The notes beneath the pieces were generated by a model. The model was given only the letters and a program-made list of their open reading frames with translations, did no database searches and was not told where the DNA came from. The position numbers were made by a program, and so were the translations under genes. From an uncultured Bacteroidales bacterium (GTDB lineage Bacteria > Bacteroidota > Bacteroidia > Bacteroidales > UBA932), in contig CANRID010000005.1 of NCBI GenBank assembly GCA_947630665.1, positions 1 to 64,000 on the forward strand: a stretch of DNA of 64,000 nucleotides, in the 5' to 3' direction. Shown here one piece after another: positions 44,028-54,066 of this stretch (position 1 is its first letter; every line of letters starts with the position of its first letter).

Positions 44028-44071
44028 CAAGATAAAGATTTACAACATCCATTCATATTAAAAACAAAAAT

Positions 44072-45937
44072 ATGGCAGAAAAATTATTTGCTGAGTTTCC
44101 GCCTGTTTCCACCCAACAATGGGAAGAGGTGATTACTAAAGACTTAAAGGGCGCCGACTACGAAAAAAAACTCGTTTGGAGAACACAGGAAGGCTTCTCC
44201 GTACGCCCTTATTATCGTGCCGAAAATTTGAAAGATCTGAAACATCTGGGAACGGCTCCCGGTTGTTTTCCGTTTGTAAGGGGCACCAAAGATAATAACG
44301 ACTGGCTTATCCGTCAGGACTATTGTGCCTGCGAAGGCGACTACGCCCATGCGAATGCACAGGCGCTGGACGGTCTGAAAAAAGGAGTTACCGCCGTAGG
44401 CTTTTGCGTGGACGGTAAAAAACCGATCGGCAAAGCCGATATGGAAACCCTTCTCAAAGGCATAGACTTAAGCAAGACGGAAGTGAATTTTACGGATTGC
44501 TGCTGCGCCGCTCCGGAAATCATCGGATCTTTCCTGAGCGTAGTCAAAGCACAGGGAGTAAAACCGGAAGAGGTAAAGGCTTCCTTCGATTTCGACCCGC
44601 TGAGGGTTCTCAACCAGACCGGTGCGTTCTGCTCCGACAAATCCATGGACCAGCTGAAAGACTGCGTGGAAGCCGTAAAAGATTATCCGGGAATCCGGGT
44701 AATAGGTGTAGAGGCCTACTCTTTCAACGATGCAGGCGCGAGCATTTCCCAGGAATTGGGATTCGGTTTAGCCATGGGCAGCGAATATATCAACAAATTA
44801 ACGGAAATGGGTCTTACTGCGGATGAAGCTGCAAAAAGGATCAAATTCACTTTCTCCGTAGGCTCCGCCTATTTCATGGAAGTGGCCAAATTCCGCGCCG
44901 CACGCATGTTATGGGCCAATATCGTAAAAGCATACGGGGCTCAGAAAGAATGCTCCCTGAAGATGAAAGTCCATGCCGTTACCAGTGAGTGGAACCAGAC
45001 GGTTTACGACCCTTACGTAAACATGCTCCGGGGTACTACCGAAGCGATGAGCGCGGCAATCGCCGGCATCGATTCGTTGGAAGTGCTTCCGTTCGATTAT
45101 GCTTTCCGGGCTCCGGGAGAATTCAGCAACCGTATCGCAAGAAACGTGCAGATCATTCTGAAAGAAGAGAGTCATTTCGATAAGGTGGTGGATCCGTCCG
45201 CCGGCTCTTATTTCATCGAGAACCTCACCGAATCCATCGCAGAAGCTGCCTGGGCCTTATTTACCAAAGTAGAGGAAATGGGCGGATACGTGGCCGCATT
45301 TAAAGCCGGATTCATCCAGAACGCCATTAAGGAAACATCCTCCAAGAGAGATAAAAACATCGCTACCCGTCGCGAGACCATTTTAGGGTCCAACCAATAC
45401 CCTAACTTTACGGAAGTGGCGGACAAAGATATAACCAAAGAGATCGTTACACGCAAACCCGCTCCACAGGTAAGCGGTAATATGATCGGGCAGCCGTTAG
45501 AAAAATACAGGGGCGCACAGGCTTTCGAAGCCATGCGTTTCGCGACAGACAAGAGCGGCAAAAAACCGGTCGCCTTCATGGTAACCTACGGGAACTTGGC
45601 CATGTGCCGCGCCAGAGCGCAGTTCTCCTGCAATTTCTTTGCGGTAGCGGGTTTCAAGGTGGTGGACAACAACCGTTTCTCAACACCTGAAGAAGGGGTG
45701 AAAGCCGCCCTCGAAGCAAAAGCCGATATCATAGTGGCATGTTCTTCCGATGACGAGTATGCGGATACCGTACCGCAGATCGCGCAGCTGGCAGACGGCA
45801 AGGCCATCGTAGTGGTAGCCGGCGACCCGGCCTGCAAAGAGGACCTGATGTCCAAAGGCATTACCAATTTCATCAATGTAAAGAGCAACGTGCTCGAGAC
45901 CTTGAAAGAATACCAGGCGAAACTGGGTATCAAATAA
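44072..45937 (+). CDS. mutA: Methylmalonyl-CoA mutase, small (beta) subunit
   Basis: This 621-residue partner of MutB has the TIM-barrel pattern (WRTQEGFSVRPYYRAENL, VDPSAGSYFIENLTES) and a C-terminal B12-fold remnant. It lacks the DxHxxG cobalamin-ligand motif, as expected for the non-catalytic subunit. With mutB it interconverts succinyl-CoA and methylmalonyl-CoA, used by Bacteroidales to make propionate. The mutB gene follows after 93 bp. Confidence 0.94.
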   Translation: MAEKLFAEFPPVSTQQWEEVITKDLKGADYEKKLVWRTQEGFSVRPYYRAENLKDLKHLGTAPGCFPFVRGTKDNNDWLIRQDYCACEGDYAHANAQALDGLKKGVTAVGFCVDGKKPIGKADMETLLKGIDLSKTEVNFTDCCCAAPEIIGSFLSVVKAQGVKPEEVKASFDFDPLRVLNQTGAFCSDKSMDQLKDCVEAVKDYPGIRVIGVEAYSFNDAGASISQELGFGLAMGSEYINKLTEMGLTADEAAKRIKFTFSVGSAYFMEVAKFRAARMLWANIVKAYGAQKECSLKMKVHAVTSEWNQTVYDPYVNMLRGTTEAMSAAIAGIDSLEVLPFDYAFRAPGEFSNRIARNVQIILKEESHFDKVVDPSAGSYFIENLTESIAEAAWALFTKVEEMGGYVAAFKAGFIQNAIKETSSKRDKNIATRRETILGSNQYPNFTEVADKDITKEIVTRKPAPQVSGNMIGQPLEKYRGAQAFEAMRFATDKSGKKPVAFMVTYGNLAMCRARAQFSCNFFAVAGFKVVDNNRFSTPEEGVKAALEAKADIIVACSSDDEYADTVPQIAQLADGKAIVVVAGDPACKEDLMSKGITNFINVKSNVLETLKEYQAKLGIK

Positions 45938-46030
45938 CCGGTCTCCCGACAATTTTATTTTCAATAATCAAATTAAAATCGTCCGGAATACAAAAAAGGG
46001 CGATGACAAAATTTTAAAAGACAATTTAAT

Positions 46031-48157
46031 ATGCGTCCGAAATTTTCAGAACTAAAATATAAGGGAGATGCCGCCTGCGGCCGACAGGAAAACAGCGAGT
46101 GGCTGACACCCGAAAAGATAGTTGTAAAAACGAATTACAACGAATCCGACCTGGAAGGCATGGAGCACCTGAATTATGCCGCCGGCATCGCTCCGTTCCT
46201 CAGGGGTCCTTACAGCACCATGTATGTAATGAAACCATGGACTATCCGCCAGTATGCAGGCTTCTCCACGGCAGAAGAATCCAACGCCTTTTACAGAAGG
46301 AACTTAGCCGCCGGGCAGAAAGGTCTGTCGGTGGCATTCGACCTGGCGACTCACCGCGGATACGATGCGGATCACCCGCGCGTAGTGGGAGACGTCGGAA
46401 AAGCGGGAGTAAGCATTTGCAGCGTGGAGGATATGAAGATTCTGTTCGACCAGATTCCGCTCAATAAAATGTCAGTATCCATGACCATGAACGGCGCCGT
46501 TCTGCCGGTTATGGCTTTCTATATCGTTGCGGGCTTGGAGCAAGGCGCCAAACTGGAAGAAATGGCCGGAACCATCCAAAACGATATCCTGAAAGAATTC
46601 ATGGTGCGCAACACCTACATTTATCCGCCTGAATTTTCCATGAGGATTATCGGGGATATTTTCGCATATACGTCCAAGTACATGCCTAAATTCAATTCCA
46701 TTTCCATCTCCGGATACCACATGCAGGAAGCCGGCGCCACCAACGACATCGAAATGGCTTATACGCTGGCCGACGGACTGGAATACCTCCGGACCGGTAT
46801 CAAGGCAGGCATCTCGGTAGATGCATTCGCTCCGCGGCTCTCATTCTTCTGGGCTATCGGGATGAATCATTTTATGGAAATCGCAAAAATGCGTGCAGCC
46901 CGCATGATCTGGGCCAAATTGGTAAAACAGTTCAATCCGCAAAATCCTAAATCATTATCTCTGCGTACGCATTGCCAGACTTCCGGCTGGTCTCTGACCG
47001 AACAGGATCCGTTCAATAACGTAGCCAGAACCTGTATCGAAGCCATGGGAGCGGCGCTGGGACATACCCAGTCATTGCATACCAACGCATTGGACGAAGC
47101 CATCGCGCTGCCTACCGACTTTTCCGCACGTATTGCACGTAATACCCAGATTTATATTCAGGAAGAGACCAATGTCACCCGTTCCATCGACCCATGGGCA
47201 GGTTCCTATTATATCGAGTCGCTTACCAACGACCTGGCACACAAAGCATGGGAACATATCCAGGAAGTGGAGAAATTGGGAGGTATGGCCAAAGCCATCG
47301 AGACCGGTATTCCAAAACTGAGAATCGAAGAAGCGGCCGCACGCAAACAGGCCCGCATAGACTCCGGCGAGGATACGATCGTGGGTATAAATAAATATCG
47401 TTTGGAGAAAGAAGATCCTATAGAGATTCTGGATATCGACAACACCAAAGTACGGGAATCCCAGATCAAGAGGCTGAAGGAACTCCGCGCCAACCGGGAC
47501 GATGCCAAGGTTCAGCAATGCCTGGCCGCCATAACGGAAGCCGTAAGGAACAAGACCGGCAACCTGCTGGAACTGGCGGTAGAAGCTGCCAAAGCCCGTG
47601 CCTCTTTAGGAGAAATTTCAGATGCCTGCGAAGCCGTAGTAGGAAGATATAAAGCTGTTATCCGTATGAATACAGGTGTTTATTCCTCAGAAGTCAAAAA
47701 TGATTCTGAATTTGAAAAAGCCAAAGAAATGGTAGCGCAGTTCGCCAAGAAAGAAGGACGCCAGCCGCGCATCATGATCGCCAAATTAGGCCAGGACGGC
47801 CATGACCGGGGCGCCAAGGTTGTAGCGACCGGCTACGCCGATTGCGGTTTCGATGTAGATATGGGGCCGTTGTTCCAGACTCCGGAAGAAGCCGCCAAAC
47901 AAGCCGTAGAGAATGATGTGCACGTAGTAGGCGTATCCTCTCTTGCTGCCGGACACAAAACCTTGGTTCCGCAGATTGTGAACGAGCTGAAGAAACTGGG
48001 AAGGGAAGATATCATCGTCATTGCGGGCGGTGTGATTCCGGCTCAAGATTACGATATTCTTTACAAAGCGGGCGCAGCAGCCATATTCGGACCGGGTACT
48101 CCTATCGCCCAGGCCGCCATCAAAATCATGGAAATGCTGATGCAGAAATTCGACTGA
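46031..48157 (+). CDS. mutB: Methylmalonyl-CoA mutase, large (alpha) subunit
   Basis: This 708-residue catalytic subunit has a barrel segment with [20 protein letters not shown] and [16 protein letters not shown]. The C-terminal B12-binding domain carries [11 protein letters not shown], with the DxHxxG histidine that binds cobalt. It needs adenosylcobalamin. No epimerase or MeaB chaperone gene is adjacent. A strong terminator follows the stop. Confidence 0.96.
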   Translation: MRPKFSELKYKGDAACGRQENSEWLTPEKIVVKTNYNESDLEGMEHLNYAAGIAPFLRGPYSTMYVMKPWTIRQYAGFSTAEESNAFYRRNLAAGQKGLSVAFDLATHRGYDADHPRVVGDVGKAGVSICSVEDMKILFDQIPLNKMSVSMTMNGAVLPVMAFYIVAGLEQGAKLEEMAGTIQNDILKEFMVRNTYIYPPEFSMRIIGDIFAYTSKYMPKFNSISISGYHMQEAGATNDIEMAYTLADGLEYLRTGIKAGISVDAFAPRLSFFWAIGMNHFMEIAKMRAARMIWAKLVKQFNPQNPKSLSLRTHCQTSGWSLTEQDPFNNVARTCIEAMGAALGHTQSLHTNALDEAIALPTDFSARIARNTQIYIQEETNVTRSIDPWAGSYYIESLTNDLAHKAWEHIQEVEKLGGMAKAIETGIPKLRIEEAAARKQARIDSGEDTIVGINKYRLEKEDPIEILDIDNTKVRESQIKRLKELRANRDDAKVQQCLAAITEAVRNKTGNLLELAVEAAKARASLGEISDACEAVVGRYKAVIRMNTGVYSSEVKNDSEFEKAKEMVAQFAKKEGRQPRIMIAKLGQDGHDRGAKVVATGYADCGFDVDMGPLFQTPEEAAKQAVENDVHVVGVSSLAAGHKTLVPQIVNELKKLGREDIIVIAGGVIPAQDYDILYKAGAAAIFGPGTPIAQAAIKIMEMLMQKFD

Positions 48158-48173
48158 TCCGCTTACTTGCGAT

Positions 48174-48215
48174 AAAAAAGGCTGACTGACAATCAAATGT
48201 CATTCAGCCTTTTTT
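48174..48215 (+). terminator. mutAB terminator
   Basis: AAAAAAGGCTGA and TCAGCCTTTTTT pair, extended by TGACA/TGTCA after a mismatch, with a short AT loop and a T6 tract. Confidence 0.9.
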
Positions 48216-48240
48216 GTTCTTCAAGGGGTTGGTTTAAAAA

Positions 48241-48270
48241 GAAAGAGCCCGGACGATACCGGACTCTTTC
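48241..48270 (-). terminator. Terminator of the minus-strand lipoprotein gene
   Basis: GAAAGAG and CTCTTTC with inner CCGG/CCGG form a hairpin. On the minus strand it is followed by TTTTT, 31 bp past the stop. Confidence 0.75.
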
Positions 48271-48301
48271 TATAATGCCAACCCGGATAACCGGGTAAAA
48301 T

Positions 48302-50008
48302 TCATTTCTTTTCCAATATTAAACCGGCTCTCAGAACCTGTGTATTAGGCAACACGCCTCCGTTAGGGGCGGTTAAATAACCCAGTATGGTATTGATCAT
48401 CGGCATGCTCGGTGCAAGATCCGGCATGAACATACCCAGCAATGGCACAAACGTTTTTACAACCCCCACTACGCCTATAATCGTCTCGGTCTCCAGCGTC
48501 ACTGTCGTCGCATTTCCGGTTACATTACATGTCAGTGGAATACCGGTCAGCAACAGATTATTGGGATCCCATGCTTTGGTAGCGGTCCTATTGGAAGCGC
48601 TCATCATACCCCCCATCAACTTGACCAGATTCGGGAATACGAATAACTGATCCCCGCATACATAATACATGAGGATATCGTCTGCCAGGGTTTCCTCGCT
48701 TTCGTTTACTTTAATCACCGTCGCATCGATATAACCGTTGGATTTGAATTCCAGCTTCCTCAACTGAGGCGCATATTGTCCCAGAAGAGCATTGCCCATC
48801 CGGTTGACCATCGTCGCAGGTATTGTCTGAGGAATCATCATCTTGAGACTGTCCGGAACATAATTGTAAACGGAATCCGGAATTTGAATATCGGCACCTT
48901 GATATTGGAATATGACATCGCCCATCGGCCCGTTCATTTTCACTCCCCATACACCTACCAAATCGCTGGTGATTTCATAATCAAAAGAAATGGTCATTAC
49001 CCCGTCCGAAGTTACGGTACCCTTCGCAGAGGCTTTGAATTTATAAGTGTCGTTTGCCGTATTTCCCTCAAAAGAATAAGTTCCCGTAGCGGCGTCCTCT
49101 TCCATTTTGACAGGAATAACGATAGCATCACTACCATCCTCCAGTGCCAAGAACGGCCCTCGAATGGCAATTTCGGCGTCCGTGGCGGATGACGGGTTGA
49201 AAGCCCTGATAGTGCATACGTGATCCGTATCCTCCTTGCCGTTATAGGTCATTTTCAGAGTTTCTCCCGTATACCTATTATAAAACAATTTCTTCCATCC
49301 GGATGTAGTCAATTCGATATCCAATTTACCGGCGGTAAGGGTAGCATGTACGGTAACCAGAAATCCGGGTTCCCTCTCTGCAGATCCATCGAAAACATAC
49401 TTAGCAGTTCCGTCATAGGAATAAGTTACCGGCACTTCAACGTCCGTGCCCAACGGATAATAGAGATTCTCAAAAACAAGGGTAGCCTCGGAATTGGAAC
49501 TTGCAATCAGTTCTACAGGGTTCGGATCTATCTCATCGATGGTATTTATCTTCAGCGACAGACTGTCACCTGTATATATATTGGATATCTCATTCCATCC
49601 GGAAGTAGTCAGGTTCACCGTCAATCCGTACTTCCCGGTAGCATCTGTCCTTATGGTACCTGTCGCCTTAATCGCCATCCAAGGCTCCGGATTATCCTTG
49701 GTTTTAGGATTATCCAAAGAGGTCTCTCCCGTAAAAGTAAAAGAGTTTTCGCTTTCTTCTTTCAATACCACATCAATCTTAACGGCATCCGAATATCCGC
49801 TTATCACATTCCTCAAAGTCAAGATGCCGGAATTTTCACCGGTAGCTACAAAATCTGCGGATCCGCCCACCGTCGTGTTATTAACGGTAATGGCCGTGTT
49901 CTCAAATGTCGGCGGAATATTTTTCCATGCCGGGTCGTCCTTTTCGCAGGACACGAAAATTGAAAAAGAGCACAAAAGTACCCATAGCAGCAAACAATTT
50001 TTTTTCAT
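48302..50008 (-). CDS. Repeat-containing surface lipoprotein (DUF4925-like)
   Basis: Starting at 50008 gives a protein of about 568 residues with a lipoprotein signal (MKKNCLLLWVLLCSFSIFVSC). The body has three or four beta-rich repeats of about 110 residues, seen as LTLRNVISGYSDAVKIDV, LVFENLYYPLGTDVEVPV and IAIRGPFLALEDGSDAIV. Each has a paired ELTTSGWKKL or NLTTSGWNEI type segment. The C-terminal 200 residues differ. It resembles Bacteroides lipoproteins annotated as DUF4925, but I am unsure of the family. It is likely on the cell surface; no SusC partner is adjacent. Confidence 0.6.
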   Translation of the reverse strand: MKKNCLLLWVLLCSFSIFVSCEKDDPAWKNIPPTFENTAITVNNTTVGGSADFVATGENSGILTLRNVISGYSDAVKIDVVLKEESENSFTFTGETSLDNPKTKDNPEPWMAIKATGTIRTDATGKYGLTVNLTTSGWNEISNIYTGDSLSLKINTIDEIDPNPVELIASSNSEATLVFENLYYPLGTDVEVPVTYSYDGTAKYVFDGSAEREPGFLVTVHATLTAGKLDIELTTSGWKKLFYNRYTGETLKMTYNGKEDTDHVCTIRAFNPSSATDAEIAIRGPFLALEDGSDAIVIPVKMEEDAATGTYSFEGNTANDTYKFKASAKGTVTSDGVMTISFDYEITSDLVGVWGVKMNGPMGDVIFQYQGADIQIPDSVYNYVPDSLKMMIPQTIPATMVNRMGNALLGQYAPQLRKLEFKSNGYIDATVIKVNESEETLADDILMYYVCGDQLFVFPNLVKLMGGMMSASNRTATKAWDPNNLLLTGIPLTCNVTGNATTVTLETETIIGVVGVVKTFVPLLGMFMPDLAPSMPMINTILGYLTAPNGGVLPNTQVLRAGLILEKK

Positions 50009-50117
50009 ACTATAGATCATGTTGGTTAATATTATCAATATCTTATTGTAAAACAAAGAATACACATCAATTTACGACCTATGAAGTAAGGTCTTTCCGA
50101 TTCTTTTTTACAGGGAC

Positions 50118-50125
50118 AAAGATAG
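50118..50125 (-). promoter_or_regulatory. Promoter -7 box of the lipoprotein gene
   Basis: TATCTTTG on the minus strand, with CTTG about 21 bp upstream as a partial -33 element. The leader to the ATG is about 110 nt. Confidence 0.55.
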
Positions 50126-50262
50126 GGCTTTTCAGAAGACATCTACAAGCTCCATTTGACGATTTTTATGTTCCGAATTTAATATTTTATGTCTTTTGAG
50201 AGAAGAAAAAGGCTGTTTTTACAATCTATTTTTATAGAAATTTAAAATTCAGAAAAAATGAT

Positions 50263-50270
50263 TAAATTTG
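50263..50270 (+). promoter_or_regulatory. Promoter -7 box of the PCMD gene
   Basis: TAAATTTG matches the consensus, 47 bp before the ATG at 50318. The -33 element is unclear. Confidence 0.55.
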
Positions 50271-50317
50271 CGAATCATTAATTCGATTATGATATTCTTG
50301 TACGAATAACAACGCTT

Positions 50318-51442
50318 ATGAAACCGAACCGAATCCTCCTCCTTGCAGCCCTCTCCCTGCTATTGCCGGGAGCCTGCATAAAAACCGAACTGAAAAATAC
50401 CGAGGCAGACATCATCAAATGTATTTTACCGGAAGATATACTGAAATCGGAGCCGAAAATCACCAATACGGATATAATGGTGCTGATATTTCCTGACAAG
50501 GCGGATATTACCCGCCTTTCTCCCAAGTTCGAACTGACGCCCGGGGCCAGCATCAATCCGCCGTCGGGAACGGAACGGAACTTCTCCAATCCGCAGACTT
50601 ATGAGGTTACATCCGAAGACGGACAATGGAAAAAAGTATATTCTCTGCGGATAACCACCGCCGAAATGCCGACCCGTTTCGATTTCGAGAATTGGGAAAA
50701 GGACACAACCGGTCGATATGAATTTCCTTACGAAATCGGGCAGGAGGAGAACGGCCAGCAGAAACGTTTGGATATCTGGGATTCCGGGAATGCGGGATTC
50801 GCGCTGACCGGAGGGGGATCTACTCCCGACAAATACCCGACCTGTTCCACTACCGACGCTTATTCGGGCAAATTCGCCTTAAAATTGGAAACCCGCGCCA
50901 CGGGGAGCTTCGGAGCCAATTTGAAGATGCCCATTGCTCCCGGCAACCTGTTCATCGGCAAGTTCGAAGCGGAAAATGCCACCAGAGAACCGCTTAAGGC
51001 GACCAAGTTCGGAGGAATGCCGTTCACCAAAAAACCCGTCGCATTCCGGGGATATTACCGCTATATTTCCGGAGGAAATGTCACCGATAACAAAGGGAAT
51101 TTGGTAATACCTCCGAAACGGGATCAGGGAAATATTTACGCCGTATTATACGAAACGGATGAAAACACTCCTTACCTCGACGGAACAAACGGCCAGACCT
51201 CCCCGAATATCATCGCCAGGGCGGTGCTGGATAATCTGGAAGAGGGAGGAAAGGGATACACTCCTTTCGATATCCGGTTCGAATACCTGAAACCTTTCGA
51301 TCCGGAAAAATCGAAAAATTCAAAATACAATATTTCCATGGTATTTACCTCCAGCATCAGGGGAGACATTTTTGAAGGAGCCGTAGGAAGCACTTTGTAT
51401 GTAGATCAGATAGAAATCGTAACCGAAGGGGCGGAGGAATAA
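50318..51442 (+). CDS. PCMD-domain lipoprotein (putative carbohydrate-metabolism domain)
   Basis: This 374-residue lipoprotein (signal ILLLAALSLLLPGAC) has an N-terminal immunoglobulin-like segment (ILKSEPKITNTDIMVLIFPD). A C-terminal PCMD jelly-roll-like domain starts at about 115 (FDFENWEKDTTGRYEFPYE, TDAYSGKFALKLETR, VAFRGYYRYISGG) and ends STLYVDQIEIV. Such proteins are thought to bind glycans, without proof of a substrate. It is followed after 30 bp by a barrel protein, probably as an operon. Confidence 0.82.
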   Translation: MKPNRILLLAALSLLLPGACIKTELKNTEADIIKCILPEDILKSEPKITNTDIMVLIFPDKADITRLSPKFELTPGASINPPSGTERNFSNPQTYEVTSEDGQWKKVYSLRITTAEMPTRFDFENWEKDTTGRYEFPYEIGQEENGQQKRLDIWDSGNAGFALTGGGSTPDKYPTCSTTDAYSGKFALKLETRATGSFGANLKMPIAPGNLFIGKFEAENATREPLKATKFGGMPFTKKPVAFRGYYRYISGGNVTDNKGNLVIPPKRDQGNIYAVLYETDENTPYLDGTNGQTSPNIIARAVLDNLEEGGKGYTPFDIRFEYLKPFDPEKSKNSKYNISMVFTSSIRGDIFEGAVGSTLYVDQIEIVTEGAEE

Positions 51443-51472
51443 CATAATATCAACAAACCAATACGACTGACC

Positions 51473-52213
51473 ATGAATGTAAAGAGAATAGCCGGCCTGG
51501 CGCTGGCGCTGCTGATAGCGGTTGCGGGTTCGGCCCAGAAGAAATACGAATACCGGGTAAAGGCCGGATTTAACGTAGGAGGAACCTCTCCCCTGCCGAT
51601 CCCGGCCGAAATACGGAAAATCAAATCCTTCTCCCCTACCATGAACTTCTCCATAGAGGGGAATGTCATACGGCATCTCGACGAGAAATGGGGCGTCATG
51701 ACGGGACTGAGGTTCGAGACCAAGGGAATGTCCACCCATGCCAGGGTAAAAAACTATTCGTTGGTAATAGACGTCAGCCAGGGAGATGAAACAGGGACTA
51801 TCGAAGGCGTATTTACAGGAGATGTAAAAACGGAAGTCAAAAACGAATATATCACGCTTCCTTTGCTGGCTGCCCGGCGGGTAAGTGAACGCTGGTTCCT
51901 TAAAGCCGGACCTTATTTTTCATATTTGATAAAAGGAGGATTCAACGGATCGGCATACGATGGTTATATCCGCGACCAGAACCCTGTCGGGAATAAGGTA
52001 GGAGTGGAAACTTCTACTTACGATTTCTCAGATGATATCACGGGGTTCGACTGGGGCGGGGAATTCGGAGCGGAATGGAAAGCCTATTCCCATCTTTCCG
52101 TATATGGAGATCTCACCTGGTCTGCAAAATCCATTTTCAAAAAAGGATTTAGAAGCATAGGATTCAATATGTACAATATTTATCTGAACTTGGGCTTCGC
52201 ATACGTATTTTAG
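51473..52213 (+). CDS. Outer-membrane beta-barrel protein (OmpA/porin-like fold)
   Basis: This 246-residue protein has a signal peptide (IAGLALALLIAVAGSAQ). Amphipathic strands of the PF13568 type follow (YRVKAGFNVGGTSPLP, WGVMTGLRFETKGM, WFLKAGPYFSYLIKGGF), with the last strand NIYLNLGFAYVF ending in Phe. The role is unknown. It is probably co-expressed with the PCMD lipoprotein. Confidence 0.82.
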   Translation: MNVKRIAGLALALLIAVAGSAQKKYEYRVKAGFNVGGTSPLPIPAEIRKIKSFSPTMNFSIEGNVIRHLDEKWGVMTGLRFETKGMSTHARVKNYSLVIDVSQGDETGTIEGVFTGDVKTEVKNEYITLPLLAARRVSERWFLKAGPYFSYLIKGGFNGSAYDGYIRDQNPVGNKVGVETSTYDFSDDITGFDWGGEFGAEWKAYSHLSVYGDLTWSAKSIFKKGFRSIGFNMYNIYLNLGFAYVF

Positions 52214-52230
52214 AAAAATCCGCCTTACGA

Positions 52231-52260
52231 TTTGTAAGTGAAAAATTATTGCTATATTTG
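52231..52260 (+). promoter_or_regulatory. leu operon promoter
   Basis: TTTG (52231-52234) and TATATTTG (52253-52260) are 18 bp apart. CTTAC-GATTT-GTAAG overlaps the -33 element and is a possible operator. Confidence 0.8.
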
Positions 52261-52310
52261 TACCGCATTTGGGTTACCCTTATGGCATTTAAGTTTGTTT
52301 ACAGAAGAGC

Positions 52311-52391
52311 ATGAAACGTTTCCGATTATCCCTATCCCTGCGACTGCTGCTCGTTTCCCCGAGGAGACAGTACTTCTGCATGGATAAATAA
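52311..52391 (+). CDS. leuL: leu operon leader peptide
   Basis: A 26-codon ORF, too short for the ORF track, reads MKRFRLSLSLRLLLVSPRRQ and ends YFCMDK. Six leucine codons (TTA, CTA, CTG, CTG, CTG, CTC) fall within nine codons. It starts about 50 bp after the promoter box and ends 22 bp before a strong terminator, with leuA behind. This is the classic layout of attenuation by leucyl-tRNA supply: a ribosome stalled at the Leu codons would free AGACAG (52365-52370) to pair with CTGTCT in the terminator stem. Codon content and position make chance unlikely, but expression is not shown. Confidence 0.85.
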   Translation: MKRFRLSLSLRLLLVSPRRQYFCMDK

Positions 52392-52413
52392 ACCGGTACG
52401 TGCAAAAATATGG

Positions 52414-52445
52414 AAGGCTGTCTTACATTAAGGCAGCCTTTTTTA
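52414..52445 (+). terminator. leu attenuator terminator
   Basis: AAGGCTGTCTTA and TAAGGCAGCCTT form a 12-bp stem with one G-U and a 3-nt CAT loop, followed by a T run. It lies between the leader peptide and leuA. The 5' arm can instead pair with AGACAG in the leader. Confidence 0.88.
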
Positions 52446-52520
52446 TTGACATCTTGTAAAAACAAATTACACTTACAAATTGTAACTAAATCTACAAATA
52501 AAGTAACAATTTAACAAATT

Positions 52521-54017
52521 ATGGAGCAAAAAGTCTATATTTTTGACACAACCCTCCGAGATGGAGAGCAAGTACCCGGCTGCCAACTTAATACTATCGA
52601 AAAAATAGAGCTTGCTAAATCACTGGAGCTGTTAAAAGTAGATATTATAGAATGCGGGTTCCCGGTTTCCAGCCCCGGAGATTTTCAATCGGTGGTAGAA
52701 ATCTCGAAAAATGTTACCGAGCCGGTGATCTGCGCCCTGACCCGCGCCGTGGAAAAAGACATAGATGCAGCGGCAGACGCCCTTCATTTCGCCCGAAGGA
52801 AAAGAATCCATACCGGGATAGGCACTTCCGATCCTCATATTAAATATAAATTCAATTCCAATCGGGAAGAAATTATCGAAAGAGCCGTCAATGCGGTCCG
52901 GTATGCCCGGAAATTCGTGGATGACGTGGAATTTTACGCGGAAGATGCCGGACGGACGGAAAACGAATATCTGGCACGCGTAGTGGAAGCCGTCATCAAG
53001 GCCGGAACCACCGTAGTGAACATCCCCGACACCACCGGCTACTGCACGCCATGGGAATACGGGGAAAAGATCAGATTCCTGATGGAGAATGTTCCCAATA
53101 TAGACAAGGCCATTCTTTCCACCCACTGTCATAACGACCTGGGAATGGCTACGGCCAATACGCTGTCGGGAATCATGAACGGCGCCCGTCAGGTGGAAGT
53201 AACTATAAACGGAATCGGGGAGCGGGCCGGCAATACCTCTTTGGAAGAAGTGGTCATGATTCTGCGCAGCCGGAAAGACCTTCCTTTTTATACGGATGTG
53301 GATACCAAACAAATCTATAAGAATTCCCGCTTAGTTTCCACCCTCATGCGGATGCCCGTCCAACCCAATAAAGCCATCGTAGGACGGAATGCATTCGCCC
53401 ATTCGTCCGGAATCCATCAGGACGGAGTGCTGAAAAATAAAGAGAGCTACGAAATCATAAATCCGATGGATGTAGGGGTCAATGACTCGGTAATCGCCCT
53501 TACCGCCCGCAGCGGACGTGCGGCATTAAACCATCATTATCAGCGGTTGGGCATAGAACTCACTCCGGAAGAGCTGGACCATGCCTACGAAAAATTCCTG
53601 CTGCTGGCAGACACTAAAAAAGATGTGAACGACAGCGACCTGCTGATTATCGTGGGAGTGAACCGGAACGAAGCCCAACGGAAAATCCGCCTGAAATTCC
53701 TCCAGGTAATTTGCGGAAAGAATTCGGTCCCGATGGCTACCGTAAAACTGAATATCGACGGGGAAATCTGCCAGGCTACCGCATCCGGCAACGGTCCCAT
53801 CGATGCCGCTTTCACCGCCGTAAAAAAGCTCATCAACCGGAAGATCATAGTGGAGGAGTTCCTGGTCCAGGCTATTACCCGCGGCTGTAACGATGTAGGA
53901 AAAGTACACGTGCAGGTAGAAAACCGGGGACACCTTTATTACGGCTTCTCTGCGAATACGGACATCGTAACCGCCTCGGTAGAGGCCTTTGTGGATGCGA
54001 TCTCCAAATTCATTTAA
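52521..54017 (+). CDS. leuA: 2-isopropylmalate synthase
   Basis: This 498-residue enzyme makes the first committed step of leucine synthesis from 2-ketoisovalerate and acetyl-CoA. It has [16 protein letters not shown], the metal-binding [25 protein letters not shown] and [14 protein letters not shown]-terminal LeuA regulatory domain follows from about 365. It is first in leuA-leuC-leuD-leuB, under the attenuator. The start ATG follows an A/T-rich leader without Shine-Dalgarno. Confidence 0.95.
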   Translation: MEQKVYIFDTTLRDGEQVPGCQLNTIEKIELAKSLELLKVDIIECGFPVSSPGDFQSVVEISKNVTEPVICALTRAVEKDIDAAADALHFARRKRIHTGIGTSDPHIKYKFNSNREEIIERAVNAVRYARKFVDDVEFYAEDAGRTENEYLARVVEAVIKAGTTVVNIPDTTGYCTPWEYGEKIRFLMENVPNIDKAILSTHCHNDLGMATANTLSGIMNGARQVEVTINGIGERAGNTSLEEVVMILRSRKDLPFYTDVDTKQIYKNSRLVSTLMRMPVQPNKAIVGRNAFAHSSGIHQDGVLKNKESYEIINPMDVGVNDSVIALTARSGRAALNHHYQRLGIELTPEELDHAYEKFLLLADTKKDVNDSDLLIIVGVNRNEAQRKIRLKFLQVICGKNSVPMATVKLNIDGEICQATASGNGPIDAAFTAVKKLINRKIIVEEFLVQAITRGCNDVGKVHVQVENRGHLYYGFSANTDIVTASVEAFVDAISKFI

Positions 54018-54066
54018 ACGCCCCCGAAAACGAATCGATATTTACACAATATAAAACGGCATACGA

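Noticed and set aside
43918-44071. Cobalamin riboswitch before mutAB
   Set aside because: The gap is 154 bp and shows no B12-box-like sequence or multi-stem layout.
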